From Acidithiobacillus ferruginosus (lineage in GTDB: Bacteria > Pseudomonadota > Gammaproteobacteria > Acidithiobacillales > Acidithiobacillaceae), in contig NZ_JABBDR010000072.1 in the NCBI RefSeq assembly GCF_018854495.1, forward strand, positions 1 to 10,655: a stretch of 10,655 bases of DNA, written 5' to 3'. The position numbers were made by a program, and so were the translations under genes. The notes under the pieces were generated by a model that did no database searches, was not told where the DNA came from, and worked only from the letters and a program-made list of their open reading frames with translations. Positions 1-7,898 of this stretch are shown here, in pieces (position 1 is the first letter of the stretch; each line of letters begins with the position of its first letter).

Positions 1-24
1 GCGGTTCATGCGGCGCACTCCGTC

Positions 25-30
25 TATACT
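25..30 (+). promoter_or_regulatory. Weak -10-like element before hyhB
   Basis: TATACT matches five of six bases of the sigma70 -10 consensus and lies 38 nt before the hyhB ATG. No acceptable -35 box stands at the right distance, and no FNR-type or sigma54 -12/-24 site was seen in the 68 nt available. The true promoter may need an activator or lie upstream of the window. Confidence 0.25.
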
Positions 31-68
31 ATGTCGTTATCCACCGGTCACAGGGAGTCTGCATCACC

Positions 69-1175
69 ATGGCAGCACCCGGCTTTCTTCCCCGCCCCGA
101 CTTCCAGCACCTGCTGACCGCCCTGACTGCGGCGGGCTATCTCTGTCTGGGTCCCAAGGTGCGGGACGGCGCCATCACCTATGAAGAACTAGGCAGCACC
201 GACGATCTGCCGCGGGGAGTCCACGACCATCAGCAGCCGGGCGTGTACCGGCTCCAACGCGACGAGAGCCCGCGCTGTTTCGCCTGGGCCAATGGTCCCC
301 AGGCCCTCAAACCGCTACTCTTCGCCCCTCACGAGGTCCTCTGGACCAGCGCTGCGGGGAGTGACGGAGGCATCACCTTTCACCCCAAGAAACCGGAAGC
401 CCTGCCCACCGCCGTCATCGGCGTGCGCGCCTGCGATCTCGCGGCACTGCGTCTGCAGGACCAACACTTCCTGGAAGGGCCTTTCCCGGATCCCCATTAC
501 GGAGCCCGGCGCAGGAACCTTTTTTTGGTGGCGGTGCATTGCACCCGTCCCGCGGCCACCTGCTTCTGCGCCTCCACCGGCGACGGGCCGCGGGCGGAGT
601 CGGGTTTCGACCTGGCGCTGGCGGAACTCGATGAGGGCTTCATGGTGACGGCGGGGAGCCCCAAGGGCGAGATACTGGTCGGACAACTGCCCATCCAGGC
701 CCTGGATCCCGCCCAGCAGGCTACCGCTGACGGAGAGATCGTCGCTGCCGCCCTGGCGCAGCAACGCGCCCTACCTTCCCGCAACCTGCGGGACAGCCTC
801 TTTGCCAATCTGCACCATCCCCGCTGGGAGGATGTGGCCCAGCGCTGCCTGTCTTGCACCAACTGCAGCTCCGTCTGTCCTACCTGTTTCTGCCACGCCG
901 AGACGGAGGAGCCCGCCCTGGACGGCCTGAGCAGTACCCATTCCCGGCAATGGGACTCCTGTTTCACCGAAGGGCACAGCGCCATTCACGGCATCGTCAT
1001 CCGCGCCGATACCCGCCTGCGCTATCGCCAGTGGCTGACCCACAAGCTCGGGAGTTGGCACGACCAGTATGGTCGCTCCGGTTGCGTGGGCTGCGGACGC
1101 TGCATCGCCTGGTGCCCGGCGGGCATCGACATCACCGCGGAAGCGGCGGCCGTCTGCGGAGGGGATCATGCCTGA
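69..1175 (+). CDS. hyhB: Group 3b [NiFe]-hydrogenase (sulfhydrogenase) beta subunit, iron-sulphur protein
   Basis: 368 aa, cytoplasmic, no signal peptide or membrane segment. By family knowledge (HydB/HyhB of archaeal soluble hydrogenases, related to AsrA of anaerobic sulfite reductase) it passes electrons between the hydrogenase small subunit and the flavin subunit. Two ferredoxin-like [4Fe-4S] motifs are visible near the C-terminus: C260-x2-C263-x2-C266-x3-C270-P and C339-x2-C342-x2-C345-x3-C349-P. Further cysteines at C158, C165, C167, C273 and C275 lie in CFC-type motifs that I recall as usual for this family. A conserved VRACDLAAL stretch sits at 119-127. The ATG at 69 follows a purine-rich AGGGAG at 52-57; no other in-frame start lies nearby. 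It is the first gene of the operon and its end overlaps hyhG by 8 nt. The family is clear. Whether the natural acceptor is NADP, NAD or polysulfide cannot be read from sequence. Confidence 0.9.
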   Translation: MAAPGFLPRPDFQHLLTALTAAGYLCLGPKVRDGAITYEELGSTDDLPRGVHDHQQPGVYRLQRDESPRCFAWANGPQALKPLLFAPHEVLWTSAAGSDGGITFHPKKPEALPTAVIGVRACDLAALRLQDQHFLEGPFPDPHYGARRRNLFLVAVHCTRPAATCFCASTGDGPRAESGFDLALAELDEGFMVTAGSPKGEILVGQLPIQALDPAQQATADGEIVAAALAQQRALPSRNLRDSLFANLHHPRWEDVAQRCLSCTNCSSVCPTCFCHAETEEPALDGLSSTHSRQWDSCFTEGHSAIHGIVIRADTRLRYRQWLTHKLGSWHDQYGRSGCVGCGRCIAWCPAGIDITAEAAAVCGGDHA

Positions 1176-1998
1176 TCCTTACCTTCCCCACGAGGTCCAG
1201 GTCCTGGAGCGCACTCAGGAATCCCCCACCATCTTCACCCTGCGCCTCGCCTTCACCGACCCGGAAATGCAGGCCCGCTATCGCTTTCAGGCGGGCCAGT
1301 TCAACATGGTTTATCTGTACGGGGTGGGCGAGGTACCCATTTCCATCATCTCCGATCCCGAAGACGCGCACCGCATCGACCATACCATCCGTGCCGTAGG
1401 CCGAGTCACCCAGGGGCTGGCGCGCCTGGAGAAAGGCGCCCGCCTGGGCCTGCGCGGGCCTTACGGCCGGGGCTGGCCCCTGAAACAGGCCGAAGGGCGG
1501 GACATCGTGCTCCTCACCGGGGGGCTGGGCTGTGCGCCGGTGGTTTCGGTCATCCACTACGTTCTGCGGCGGCGGGAACGTTTCGGGCGGCTCACCATCC
1601 TGCAGGGGGTCAAACATACCGACGACCTCATCTGGCGCGACCAGTACGAAACCTGGAACCGGCTGCCCGATGTGCAGGTGGGGCTGGCGGCGGACGTGGC
1701 CGGCCCCGGCTGGTTTGGACAGGTGGGGCCGGTGACGATTCTTTTCGACCGGGTGCAGTTTGATCCCGGCGCGCTGGTGATGATGTGCGGCCCCGAGCCC
1801 ATGATGCGGGCGTCGGTGCAAGAGCTGCTGCGGCGCGGCGTGGTGGGGGAGGACTTGTGGCTGAGCATGGAGCGCAGCATGCACTGCGCCATCGGTCATT
1901 GCGGCCATTGTCAGATGGGGGGAAGCTTCGTCTGCCGGGATGGCCCGGTCTTCCCCTACCCGGAAATCCAGGCCCTGCTGGGCGAGCGGGGGTTTTGA
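1168..1998 (+). CDS. hyhG: Group 3b [NiFe]-hydrogenase gamma subunit, FAD/NAD(P)-binding oxidoreductase
   Basis: 276 aa ferredoxin-reductase-type subunit, similar in plan to PyrK of dihydroorotate dehydrogenase. It would exchange electrons between the FeS chain and NAD(P) through bound FAD. The N-terminal flavin-binding barrel (about 1-105) carries GQFNMVYLYGVGEVPISI at 43-60. The nucleotide-binding half has GGLGCAP at 118-124 and CGPEPMM at 207-213. A C-terminal [2Fe-2S] site is formed by C240-x4-C245-x2-C248-x7-C256. A longer frame runs upstream to 1069, but the ATG at 1168 is preferred: it follows GGAGG at 1158-1162, gives the normal family N-terminus and produces an 8-nt overlap with hyhB, a typical coupled arrangement. 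hyhS begins 4 nt after the stop. NADP preference is usual for group 3b but is not proven here. Confidence 0.92.
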   Translation: MPDPYLPHEVQVLERTQESPTIFTLRLAFTDPEMQARYRFQAGQFNMVYLYGVGEVPISIISDPEDAHRIDHTIRAVGRVTQGLARLEKGARLGLRGPYGRGWPLKQAEGRDIVLLTGGLGCAPVVSVIHYVLRRRERFGRLTILQGVKHTDDLIWRDQYETWNRLPDVQVGLAADVAGPGWFGQVGPVTILFDRVQFDPGALVMMCGPEPMMRASVQELLRRGVVGEDLWLSMERSMHCAIGHCGHCQMGGSFVCRDGPVFPYPEIQALLGERGF

Positions 1999-2002
1999 CG
2001 TC

Positions 2003-2800
2003 ATGACCACCGCCAAAGCGCGCCTCGCGGTGCATAAGTTCAGCTCCTGCGACGGTTGTCAGTTGGCCTTCCTGAATCTGGGGGAAGACCTGCTGCGGCT
2101 TGCCGAACTGGTGGAGATCGTCCACTTCGCCGAGGCCGGACCCGTGGACCCGGATGCGGTCGTGGATATTGCCTTCATGGAGGGGAGCATCTCCACGCCC
2201 GAAGATGAGGAGCGCATCCAGAAAATCCGCAAAAACAGCCGGTGGCTCATCACCATCGGCGCCTGTGCCACCGCCGGCGGCCTCCAGGCCTTGCGCAACC
2301 TGGCCGACGGCCCCGGCTGGATTGCGGAGATCTACGCCCAGCCCGAACACATCCATAGCCTGGCCACCTCCACCCCCATCGCTGCCCACGTGCCGGTAGA
2401 TTTGGAACTGTGGGGCTGTCCAGTGAACGGGCGCCAGGTCCTGGGGGCGGTGCGGGCCCTCCTCTTCGGGGTCATCCCAGCGCTCGAAAAGGACAAAGTC
2501 TGCCTGGAGTGTAAACGCCGTCAAGCGGTCTGCGTACTGGTGGCCAAGGGCCTGCCATGCATGGGGCCGGTGACGCTCACCGGCTGCGGGGCGCTGTGCC
2601 CCCTTTTCGGGCGCGATTGCTATGCCTGCTACGGGCCGGCGGAGAACCCCAACGCCCCGGCGCTGGGGCGGCGCCTGGAAGGGCTCGGTCTGGTACCGGA
2701 GGCCGTCGCGCGGCGATTCCTTTTCATCAACAGCGGTGCCCCGGCCTTTGCCGAGGCCGGCCGCCATTGGCGGGAGCAGGTCCATGACCCAAAGCCGTGA
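2003..2800 (+). CDS. hyhS: Group 3b [NiFe]-hydrogenase small (delta) subunit, FeS electron-transfer chain
   Basis: 265 aa. It carries electrons from the NiFe site to the beta/gamma module. Cysteine sets for three [4Fe-4S] clusters can be seen. The proximal cluster uses C16-x2-C19 (in SSCDGCQ), C88 (in GACAT) and C139 (in WGCP). Ferredoxin-like sets follow at C167, C170, C177 and C186, and at C195, C199, C206 and C209; one of these two groups holds the fourth ligand pattern ending in CYACYGP. There is no Tat signal peptide, as expected for a soluble cytoplasmic group 3 enzyme and unlike membrane-bound group 1 small subunits. The frame is open to 1940, but the ATG at 2003 is chosen because it gives the normal N-terminus just ahead of the CxxC and lies behind a purine-rich GAGCGGGGG. 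The 3' end overlaps hyhL by 17 nt. Confidence 0.93.
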   Translation: MTTAKARLAVHKFSSCDGCQLAFLNLGEDLLRLAELVEIVHFAEAGPVDPDAVVDIAFMEGSISTPEDEERIQKIRKNSRWLITIGACATAGGLQALRNLADGPGWIAEIYAQPEHIHSLATSTPIAAHVPVDLELWGCPVNGRQVLGAVRALLFGVIPALEKDKVCLECKRRQAVCVLVAKGLPCMGPVTLTGCGALCPLFGRDCYACYGPAENPNAPALGRRLEGLGLVPEAVARRFLFINSGAPAFAEAGRHWREQVHDPKP

Positions 2801-4082
2801 GATCAGCCTTTGCGTGCCGGTCCTGGCGCGGGTGGAGGGGGAAGGCGCCCTGGATCTGGAAGTGCACGACGGGCGCATTCAAACCCTGCGTCTGCGCATT
2901 TTCGAGCCGCCTCGACTCTTCGAGAAGTTCCTGGAAGGCCGGGAATACCAGGAGATACCGGACATGGTGGCACGCATCTGCGGCATCTGCCCGGTGGCCT
3001 ATCAGATGAGCGCCGTGCATGCCATCGAGGGCGTCTTCGGCCTGGCACCCGGTCCCTGGGTGCGGGCCATGCGCCGCGTGTTCTACTGCGGCGAATGGAT
3101 ACAGAGCCACAGCCTGCACATCCATCTGCTGGCAGCGCCCGATTTCCTGGGTTGCAGCAGCGTCTCCGAGATGGCGCGCGCGCATCCCGACGTCGTGCGC
3201 CGGGGGCTCGCCCTCCAGGCATTGGGCAATGAGATCATCCGCTTTTTCGGCGGTCGCTCGGTGCATCCCGTGGGCGCCCGGGTGGGGGGCTTTCACCGTG
3301 CGCCCAGCCGGGCGGAGGTGGCGGCACTCCGGGAGCAGGTACGGGCCGCCCTGCCGGGGGCCGAGGCCCTGGTGGCCTGGACCGCCGCGCTGAACCTGCC
3401 CGACGACCCTCAGGACTTTGTCAGTGTCGCCCTGCGCCACCAGGATGAGTACCCCATGAACGAGGGGCGCATCGTCTCCAGTGACGGCCTGGACATTCCC
3501 ATCGCCGACTACGAAAGCCATTTCCGGGAGCATCAGGAACCCCACTCCACCGCCCTCTATGCTGCGCTGGACGGACGCCCCTACCTAGTGGGTCCCCTTG
3601 CGCGGCTCAACCTCAATCTGGATCGCATGCATACGCCCGTCCGGGAGGCCCTGGGGCGTACCGGCATCGCTTTTCCCAGCCGCAACATGTTCCACAGCAT
3701 TGTCGCGCGGGCGGCAGAGATCCATTATGCCCTTCTGGAGGCCAACCGCCTGCTGGAAGATTACACCGAGCCAGAGGCGCCCTTCGTCCCCGCCGTACCG
3801 CGCGTCGGCATCGGTTATGGGTGCACGGAGGCCCCTCGCGGCCTGCTCTGGCACCGCTACGATCTGGATGCCGCAGGTCAGGTGCTGCATGCCCGCATCG
3901 TCCCGCCCACCAGCCAGAACCAGGCGCGTATGGAGGCGGACCTGCGTCACTCCCTGGAGACCCTGGGTCTGGACCGGGATGACGAGACCCTGCGCCAGCA
4001 AGCCGAAATGGTGATCCGCAACTACGATCCCTGCATCTCTTGCGCCACCCATTTCCTGAAGGTTCGGGTGGAACGGCGGTGA
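2784..4082 (+). CDS. hyhL: Group 3b [NiFe]-hydrogenase large (alpha) subunit, catalytic NiFe protein
   Basis: 432 aa. It holds the NiFe(CN)2CO active site for reversible H2 oxidation. The N-terminal L1 motif is R64-I-C66-G-I-C69 followed by PVAYQMSAVHA, the form I associate with group 3b rather than group 1. The C-terminal L2 motif is D415-P-C417-x2-C420-x2-H423, so all four metal-binding cysteines are present. RVEGEG at 16-21 is the usual family N-terminal signature. Cleavage after H423 is expected during maturation and would release the basic nine-residue tail FLKVRVERR. The start ATG at 2784 lies inside hyhS behind GGAG at 2773-2776; the open frame continues upstream to 2622, but those residues do not resemble the family. 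The stop shares bases with the GTG of the following protease gene. The hyp genes needed to build the metal centre are not in this window. Confidence 0.95.
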   Translation: MTQSREISLCVPVLARVEGEGALDLEVHDGRIQTLRLRIFEPPRLFEKFLEGREYQEIPDMVARICGICPVAYQMSAVHAIEGVFGLAPGPWVRAMRRVFYCGEWIQSHSLHIHLLAAPDFLGCSSVSEMARAHPDVVRRGLALQALGNEIIRFFGGRSVHPVGARVGGFHRAPSRAEVAALREQVRAALPGAEALVAWTAALNLPDDPQDFVSVALRHQDEYPMNEGRIVSSDGLDIPIADYESHFREHQEPHSTALYAALDGRPYLVGPLARLNLNLDRMHTPVREALGRTGIAFPSRNMFHSIVARAAEIHYALLEANRLLEDYTEPEAPFVPAVPRVGIGYGCTEAPRGLLWHRYDLDAAGQVLHARIVPPTSQNQARMEADLRHSLETLGLDRDDETLRQQAEMVIRNYDPCISCATHFLKVRVERR

Positions 4083-4597
4083 ACCCGGTCCGCATCCTCG
4101 GCATCGGTTCGCCCGTCGCGGGCGACGATCTGGGTTGGCGGCTCGCGGAGGCCCTGGAACAGGCGGGCCTGCCCAGGTATTTTCCCGCGGGAGTGGTCCA
4201 CGTCACGATCTGCGATCGCCCCGGCAGCCTCCTGCTCCCGGCCATGCGCGGCGCGCGCCTGGCCATTCTCCTGGACGCCATGCGTAGCGGCGCGCTGCCC
4301 GGCACGGTGCGGCGCCTGGATATGCTGGAACTGGACGACAGCACCGGGCTGCTGTCGAGCCATGGCTTCGGTGTGGCCGAGGCCCTGGCCTTGGGCCGCG
4401 CCCTGGAGGATCTGCCGCCCCGGGTACTTATTTACGGGATCGAAACGGGCCATGTATCCTCCCTTCCGCCGCCTGGCGACCTGGCGGCCCTTCTTTGGCC
4501 GACGATCATCGACGATATCCGGGTGTGCATGAAGGAACCCGGGGTGGTACCTTTAGCGATGGAATCCAAACAAAAGTCTGGAGGAGCATCCTTATGA
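4079..4597 (+). CDS. Hydrogenase maturation endopeptidase (HycI/HybD/HyaD family)
   Basis: 172 aa from the GTG at 4079. Proteases of this family remove the C-terminal tail of the NiFe large subunit once nickel is inserted, here presumably after H423 of hyhL just upstream. The N-terminal GIGSPVAGDD at 8-17 matches the family GxGNxxxxDD signature, with Ser instead of the usual Asn. Candidate nickel-contacting residues by analogy with E. coli HybD (Glu16, Asp62, His93) are D16, D66 (in ILLDAM) and H95 (in SSHGF). An ATG at 4040 would add 13 residues lying inside hyhL. The GTG is preferred because it sets the family N-terminus directly and forms a GTGA overlap with the hyhL stop, behind GGTGGA at 4069-4074. 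The 3' end overlaps the next gene through ATGA. The last 20 residues or so go beyond the recognisable domain. Confidence 0.87.
   Translation: MNPVRILGIGSPVAGDDLGWRLAEALEQAGLPRYFPAGVVHVTICDRPGSLLLPAMRGARLAILLDAMRSGALPGTVRRLDMLELDDSTGLLSSHGFGVAEALALGRALEDLPPRVLIYGIETGHVSSLPPPGDLAALLWPTIIDDIRVCMKEPGVVPLAMESKQKSGGASL
4580..4586 (+). promoter_or_regulatory. Strong ribosome binding site for the exported Tyr/His-rich protein
   Basis: GGAGGAG lies nine nucleotides before the ATG at 4594, inside the end of the protease gene. It is among the best Shine-Dalgarno matches in the hydrogenase operon. It decides the start of the downstream gene against the longer open frame beginning at 4495, and suggests this protein is made at a good level relative to the protease. 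Confidence 0.75.
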
Positions 4598-5172
4598 ACG
4601 GGAAACAGCGTCACATCGCTTGGTTGGTATCCGGCGCCATCCTGTATGCCGGAACGGCAGTCACCGGGGCTAGCGCATCCCCCGTAGACATACAGTTGAA
4701 CGTCGGGACACCACCCATCTATGCGGCACCGGGTTATCCGCCGATGGCGATCGCCACGCCACCCCTGATGGTCTGGTTGAGCAACCTCGGAGTTTATGCC
4801 GCCTATGGCGTATCTCAGCCCATTTTCTATCTGGGCTCAAGCTACTATTACTATTATGGTAACCGCTGGTGGGCCGGGCCGGGCTATCGCGGACCATGGC
4901 GCCCCATCGCCGCGCCGCCACCCGCGCTCCGTCACTGGAATTACCGCGACTGGCAAAACGTCCAGCGCGATGCCCGTCGTCATTATCGCGACCCCCAGTG
5001 GCGCCATTTCCGTCCGGCGGAACGTCCGCAACCAGAGTATCGTGGGCCGGAGCAGCGGGCACCCGGCGCCTTTCGGGGGCCGGAAGGCCACGGACCTGCG
5101 CAGCGACCGGAGGATCGTGGTGGACCGGGTCGGGGACATAACGGTCATGACCAAGGCCACGGTCCTCACTGA
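4594..5172 (+). CDS. Exported Tyr/Pro-rich protein with His-rich C-terminal tail, function unknown
   Basis: 192 aa from the ATG at 4594, overlapping the protease stop as ATGA. Residues 1-28 form a Sec-type signal peptide: a basic start (MNGKQR), a hydrophobic core, and an A-S-A site before S29. The mature part has a Tyr/Pro section with a YYYYY run at 84-88, followed by WWAGPGYRGPWRPIAAPPP at 92-110. This resembles the low-complexity 'YYYY...GPWR...PPP' secreted proteins found in many Gram-negative environmental bacteria, but I cannot name a function. The remaining 80 or so residues are hydrophilic, rich in Arg, Gly, Pro and Glu, and end in a histidine-rich tail (H182, H185, H189, H192) that could bind metal. 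Placement as the last gene of a NiFe-hydrogenase operon is odd, because the hydrogenase is cytoplasmic and this protein should be periplasmic or surface-bound. It is real by signal peptide, strong Shine-Dalgarno and coupling; its role is open. Confidence 0.8.
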   Translation: MNGKQRHIAWLVSGAILYAGTAVTGASASPVDIQLNVGTPPIYAAPGYPPMAIATPPLMVWLSNLGVYAAYGVSQPIFYLGSSYYYYYGNRWWAGPGYRGPWRPIAAPPPALRHWNYRDWQNVQRDARRHYRDPQWRHFRPAERPQPEYRGPEQRAPGAFRGPEGHGPAQRPEDRGGPGRGHNGHDQGHGPH

Positions 5173-5186
5173 CAAGGATCGCGGCA

Positions 5187-5218
5187 GGGTCAAAACTAAC
5201 CGAGTTTGCCTCTGACCC
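5187..5218. terminator. Bulged inverted repeat at the convergent junction, possible terminator
   Basis: GGGTCA (5187-5192) pairs with TGACCC (5213-5218), and directly inside it AAACT (5193-5197) pairs with AGTTT (5203-5207) around a 5-nt loop. A GCCTC bulge lies on one side. The resulting 11-bp stem spans the alaS stop codon between two operons that converge with 23 bp to spare. There is no T-run after either arm, so it is not a textbook intrinsic terminator; it may act weakly or only as a 3'-end structure. Confidence 0.35.
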
Positions 5219-7829
5219 AGTCGCGGGCGGCGGCGAGGGCGGCATCCAAGGCCGCCGGATTGCCGGCCCCGGCCTGCGCCAGTTCCGGACGCCCACCTCC
5301 CTTGCCGCCCAACGGTTGAGCCACGGTATTTACCAGCTCTCCGGCGTGAACCCGCCCAGTCAATCCTTTACCGACTCCGGCAATCAACGCCACTTTCTCC
5401 CCTTCCACACCCGCAAGGACGATGACGCCATCCGGTAACTGACTGCGCAGGCGATCCAGGGCATCGCGCAAGGCTTTGCCATCCATCCCCTCCAGGCGCC
5501 TGATCAATACCGGTACTCCGCCCACATCCTCGGCCTCTGCGGCAAGATCGGCACCTGCTCTGGCGGCTTCATCCCGCTTGACCTTTTCCAGCTCCTTTTC
5601 TAACTGGCGCAGGCGCTCCAGGGTTTGCGCCAGACGTTGGTCCAGTTCTGCAGGGGCCACTTTCAACAGTCCGGCCGCCGCTTGCAGGCGTTCTTCATCA
5701 CGCTGAATAGCCTCCAGCGCCACCGCGCCGGTGACTGCTTCGATACGCCGGATACCCGCTGCCACGCCGCTTTCGCTAAGGATCTTGAAAACACCGATAT
5801 CGCCCAGCGCCTCCACATGGGTGCCACCACAGAGTTCCATGGAGAAGTCACCCATGCGCACCACCCGCACCTCGTCTCCGTACTTCTCGCCGAAGAGGGC
5901 CATGGCACCCATGGCCTGTGCCTCGGCAACAGGCAGGATCCGGGTTTCGGCGCCGACATTATTACGGATAGCGGCGTTGACCACGCGCTCGATTTCCCGC
6001 AACTGTGCGGCCGTCACCGGCTCCGGCTGACTGAAGTCGAAACGCAGCCGCTCCGGATTGACCAGCGAACCCTTCTGCTGCACATGACTGCCGAGAATGT
6101 CGCGCAGGGCGGCATGGAGCAGGTGGGTCGCGGAGTGATGTGCAGCCGTCGCCCGTCTGGCCACTTCGTCGACGCTGGCAACCACCATATCGCCGACCTG
6201 CAGGCGCCCGGATTCCACGCGCCCCAAATGCACATGCAGATGACCCATGGGCTTTTGGGTATCCGTCACGGCGAACAGGGCATCATCCGACTGGAGCTCG
6301 CCACGGTCTCCCGCCTGCCCGCCGGACTCCCCGTAAAAGGGCGTCCGGTCGAGAATAACCGCACCCATGTCCCCCGCTTCGAGGAAGGCCACCTCTTCAC
6401 CATCGCGGATCAGCGCCACAACCTTCCCCTCATCGGCACAGGCCGAATAGCCGGTGAACCCGGTAACCGGCAGCCGCATGGCCAGATCGTGGTATACCCG
6501 CTCGGTTTTGACCTCACCGCTGCCCGCCCAGGCGGCACGGGAGCGGCTGCGCTGTTCCGCCATAGCCGCCTCGTAGCCCTCCATATCCATGATCAGACCG
6601 CGCTCGCGGGCGATATCAGCGGTCAGATCGACGGGGAAGCCAAAGGTATCCGCGAGCCGGAAAATGATCTCGCCGGGAATGGCGGCACCCGCCGCCATTC
6701 CCGCAAACGCCTCTTCCAGCAAACTGAGTCCGCGTTCCAGCGTTTCCCGGAATCGGGTTTCCTCACGCTCCAGAGCACGCTCGACTTCGCGCTGTGCCCG
6801 CGTGAGTTCAGGGAAAGCGCTGCCCATCTCCGCCACCAGCGGCGCCACCAGTTGATGGAAAAATGCCGTCTCCATGCCCAGCTTGCGGCCATGACGCACG
6901 GCGCGGCGGATGATGCGGCGCAGCACATAGCCGCGGCCTTCGTTGGCGGGCAGGACGCCATCGGTGATGAGAAAGCTGCAGGCGCGGATGTGATCCGCCA
7001 GCACCCGCAAACTGATGTCCGTCGCCGCATCGCTCCCATACGTTTTGCCGCTAATGGCGGCTGCTGCGGCAATCAGCGGCTTGAAGAGGTCGGTGTCATA
7101 GTTGTTATGTACGCCCTGGAGCACGGCCGCGAGACGCTCCAGACCCATGCCGGTATCGACGGAGGGTTTTGGCAAAGGAGTCAGGGTGCCGCTGCTGTCC
7201 CGGTCAAACTGCATGAAGACCAGATTCCAGATTTCGATATAGCGATCGCCATCTTCCTCCGGACTGCCGGGAGGGCCTCCGGGAATGTGGGGGCCGTGGT
7301 CATAGAAAATCTCCGAGCAGGGGCCGCAGGGGCCAGTGTCGCCCATGCTCCAGAAGTTGTCCTTCTCGCCACAGCGGGAGAGGCGCGCGGGATCGATACC
7401 GATCTCATCAATCCATATGGCTGCGGCCTCCTCATCCTCTTGGTAGACCGTAATCCAGAGCTTTTCCGGCGGCAGACCCAGACGTTCGGTGAGGAAACGC
7501 CAGGCAAAACCGATCACTTCACGCTTGAAGTAATCGCCAAAAGAGAAGTTGCCCAGCATCTCGAAGAAGGTATGGTGCCGCGCCGTATAGCCGACATTTT
7601 CCAGATCGTTGTGCTTGCCCCCCGCGCGCATGCAACGCTGCGAGGAAACGGCGCGCCGGTAGGGACGGGTTTCCAGGCCAAGAAACACGTCCTTGAAGGG
7701 CACCATACCGGCATTGGTAAACAGCAGGGTCGGATCGTTACGGGGAATCAGGGGGCTGGAGGGCACGATCTGATGCCCCTGTTCCACAAAATACTCCAGA
7801 AAAGCTTGGCGAATGGCTTGCGCTTGCAT
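5196..7829 (-). CDS. alaS: Alanyl-tRNA synthetase
   Basis: 877 aa, almost the same length as E. coli AlaRS (876). It charges tRNA-Ala and clears mischarged Ser/Gly-tRNA-Ala in the cytoplasm. The class II catalytic domain (about 1-240) shows motif 2 around [20 protein letters not shown] (65-84) and motif 3 around [10 protein letters not shown] (227-236). The tRNA-recognition domain follows. The editing domain carries the HxxxH zinc motif at H565-H569 and C667-G-G-T-H671. A coiled-coil stretch near 720-755 leads to the DHHA1/C-Ala domain with [14 protein letters not shown] at 841-854. The frame is open to 7892, but the ATG at 7829 is chosen because [14 protein letters not shown] is the normal family start and GGAAG precedes it by 4 nt. 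It is downstream of recX on the same strand, as in E. coli, and ends in TAG at a convergent junction with the hydrogenase operon. All key residues appear intact. Confidence 0.98.
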   Translation of the reverse strand: MQAQAIRQAFLEYFVEQGHQIVPSSPLIPRNDPTLLFTNAGMVPFKDVFLGLETRPYRRAVSSQRCMRAGGKHNDLENVGYTARHHTFFEMLGNFSFGDYFKREVIGFAWRFLTERLGLPPEKLWITVYQEDEEAAAIWIDEIGIDPARLSRCGEKDNFWSMGDTGPCGPCSEIFYDHGPHIPGGPPGSPEEDGDRYIEIWNLVFMQFDRDSSGTLTPLPKPSVDTGMGLERLAAVLQGVHNNYDTDLFKPLIAAAAAISGKTYGSDAATDISLRVLADHIRACSFLITDGVLPANEGRGYVLRRIIRRAVRHGRKLGMETAFFHQLVAPLVAEMGSAFPELTRAQREVERALEREETRFRETLERGLSLLEEAFAGMAAGAAIPGEIIFRLADTFGFPVDLTADIARERGLIMDMEGYEAAMAEQRSRSRAAWAGSGEVKTERVYHDLAMRLPVTGFTGYSACADEGKVVALIRDGEEVAFLEAGDMGAVILDRTPFYGESGGQAGDRGELQSDDALFAVTDTQKPMGHLHVHLGRVESGRLQVGDMVVASVDEVARRATAAHHSATHLLHAALRDILGSHVQQKGSLVNPERLRFDFSQPEPVTAAQLREIERVVNAAIRNNVGAETRILPVAEAQAMGAMALFGEKYGDEVRVVRMGDFSMELCGGTHVEALGDIGVFKILSESGVAAGIRRIEAVTGAVALEAIQRDEERLQAAAGLLKVAPAELDQRLAQTLERLRQLEKELEKVKRDEAARAGADLAAEAEDVGGVPVLIRRLEGMDGKALRDALDRLRSQLPDGVIVLAGVEGEKVALIAGVGKGLTGRVHAGELVNTVAQPLGGKGGGRPELAQAGAGNPAALDAALAAARDWVRGKLG

Positions 7830-7867
7830 CGGTCTTCCGTTGTTAAAGATAAAGTGTTTTTGTCTCC

Positions 7868-7886
7868 GGGCGGGGTTTCTCCGCCC
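7868..7886 (-). promoter_or_regulatory. GC-rich palindrome between recX and alaS
   Basis: GGGCGG (7868-7873) and CCGCCC (7881-7886) form a 6-bp all-GC stem with a 7-nt loop. It lies 38 nt upstream of the alaS start, within the 69-bp recX-alaS gap. On the - strand it is followed by GGAGACAAAAACAC rather than a U-run, so it does not look like an intrinsic terminator. It may be a partial attenuator, a processing site or a protein-binding palindrome in front of alaS. No clear sigma70 promoter was found in this gap. Confidence 0.35.
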
Positions 7887-7898
7887 CCTCACCCACTG

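Noticed and set aside
1..68. FNR or sigma54 control of the hydrogenase operon
   Set aside because: No TTGAT-N4-ATCAA and no GG-N10-GC element is present in the 68 nt available; the regulatory region may extend beyond the window.
69..1175. Anaerobic sulfite reductase subunit A (AsrA) as the identity of the first gene
   Set aside because: The protein families are related, but the following small and large NiFe subunits in hyhBGSL order make the hydrogenase beta subunit the better call.
854..1399. Alternative + strand frame overlapping hyhB and hyhG
   Set aside because: It is Arg/Pro-rich, overlaps two genes with clear FeS and flavin motifs, and has no family signature.
1628..2878. A 416-codon open frame on the - strand opposite hyhG and hyhS
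   Set aside because: Same reason: it mirrors well-supported genes, its composition is Pro/Arg/Gly-rich without motifs, and it crosses gene borders.
7868..7886. Intrinsic terminator for recX
   Set aside because: The stem is good but the - strand bases after it (GGAGACAAAAAC) contain no U-run; on the + strand the T-run comes before the stem, not after.
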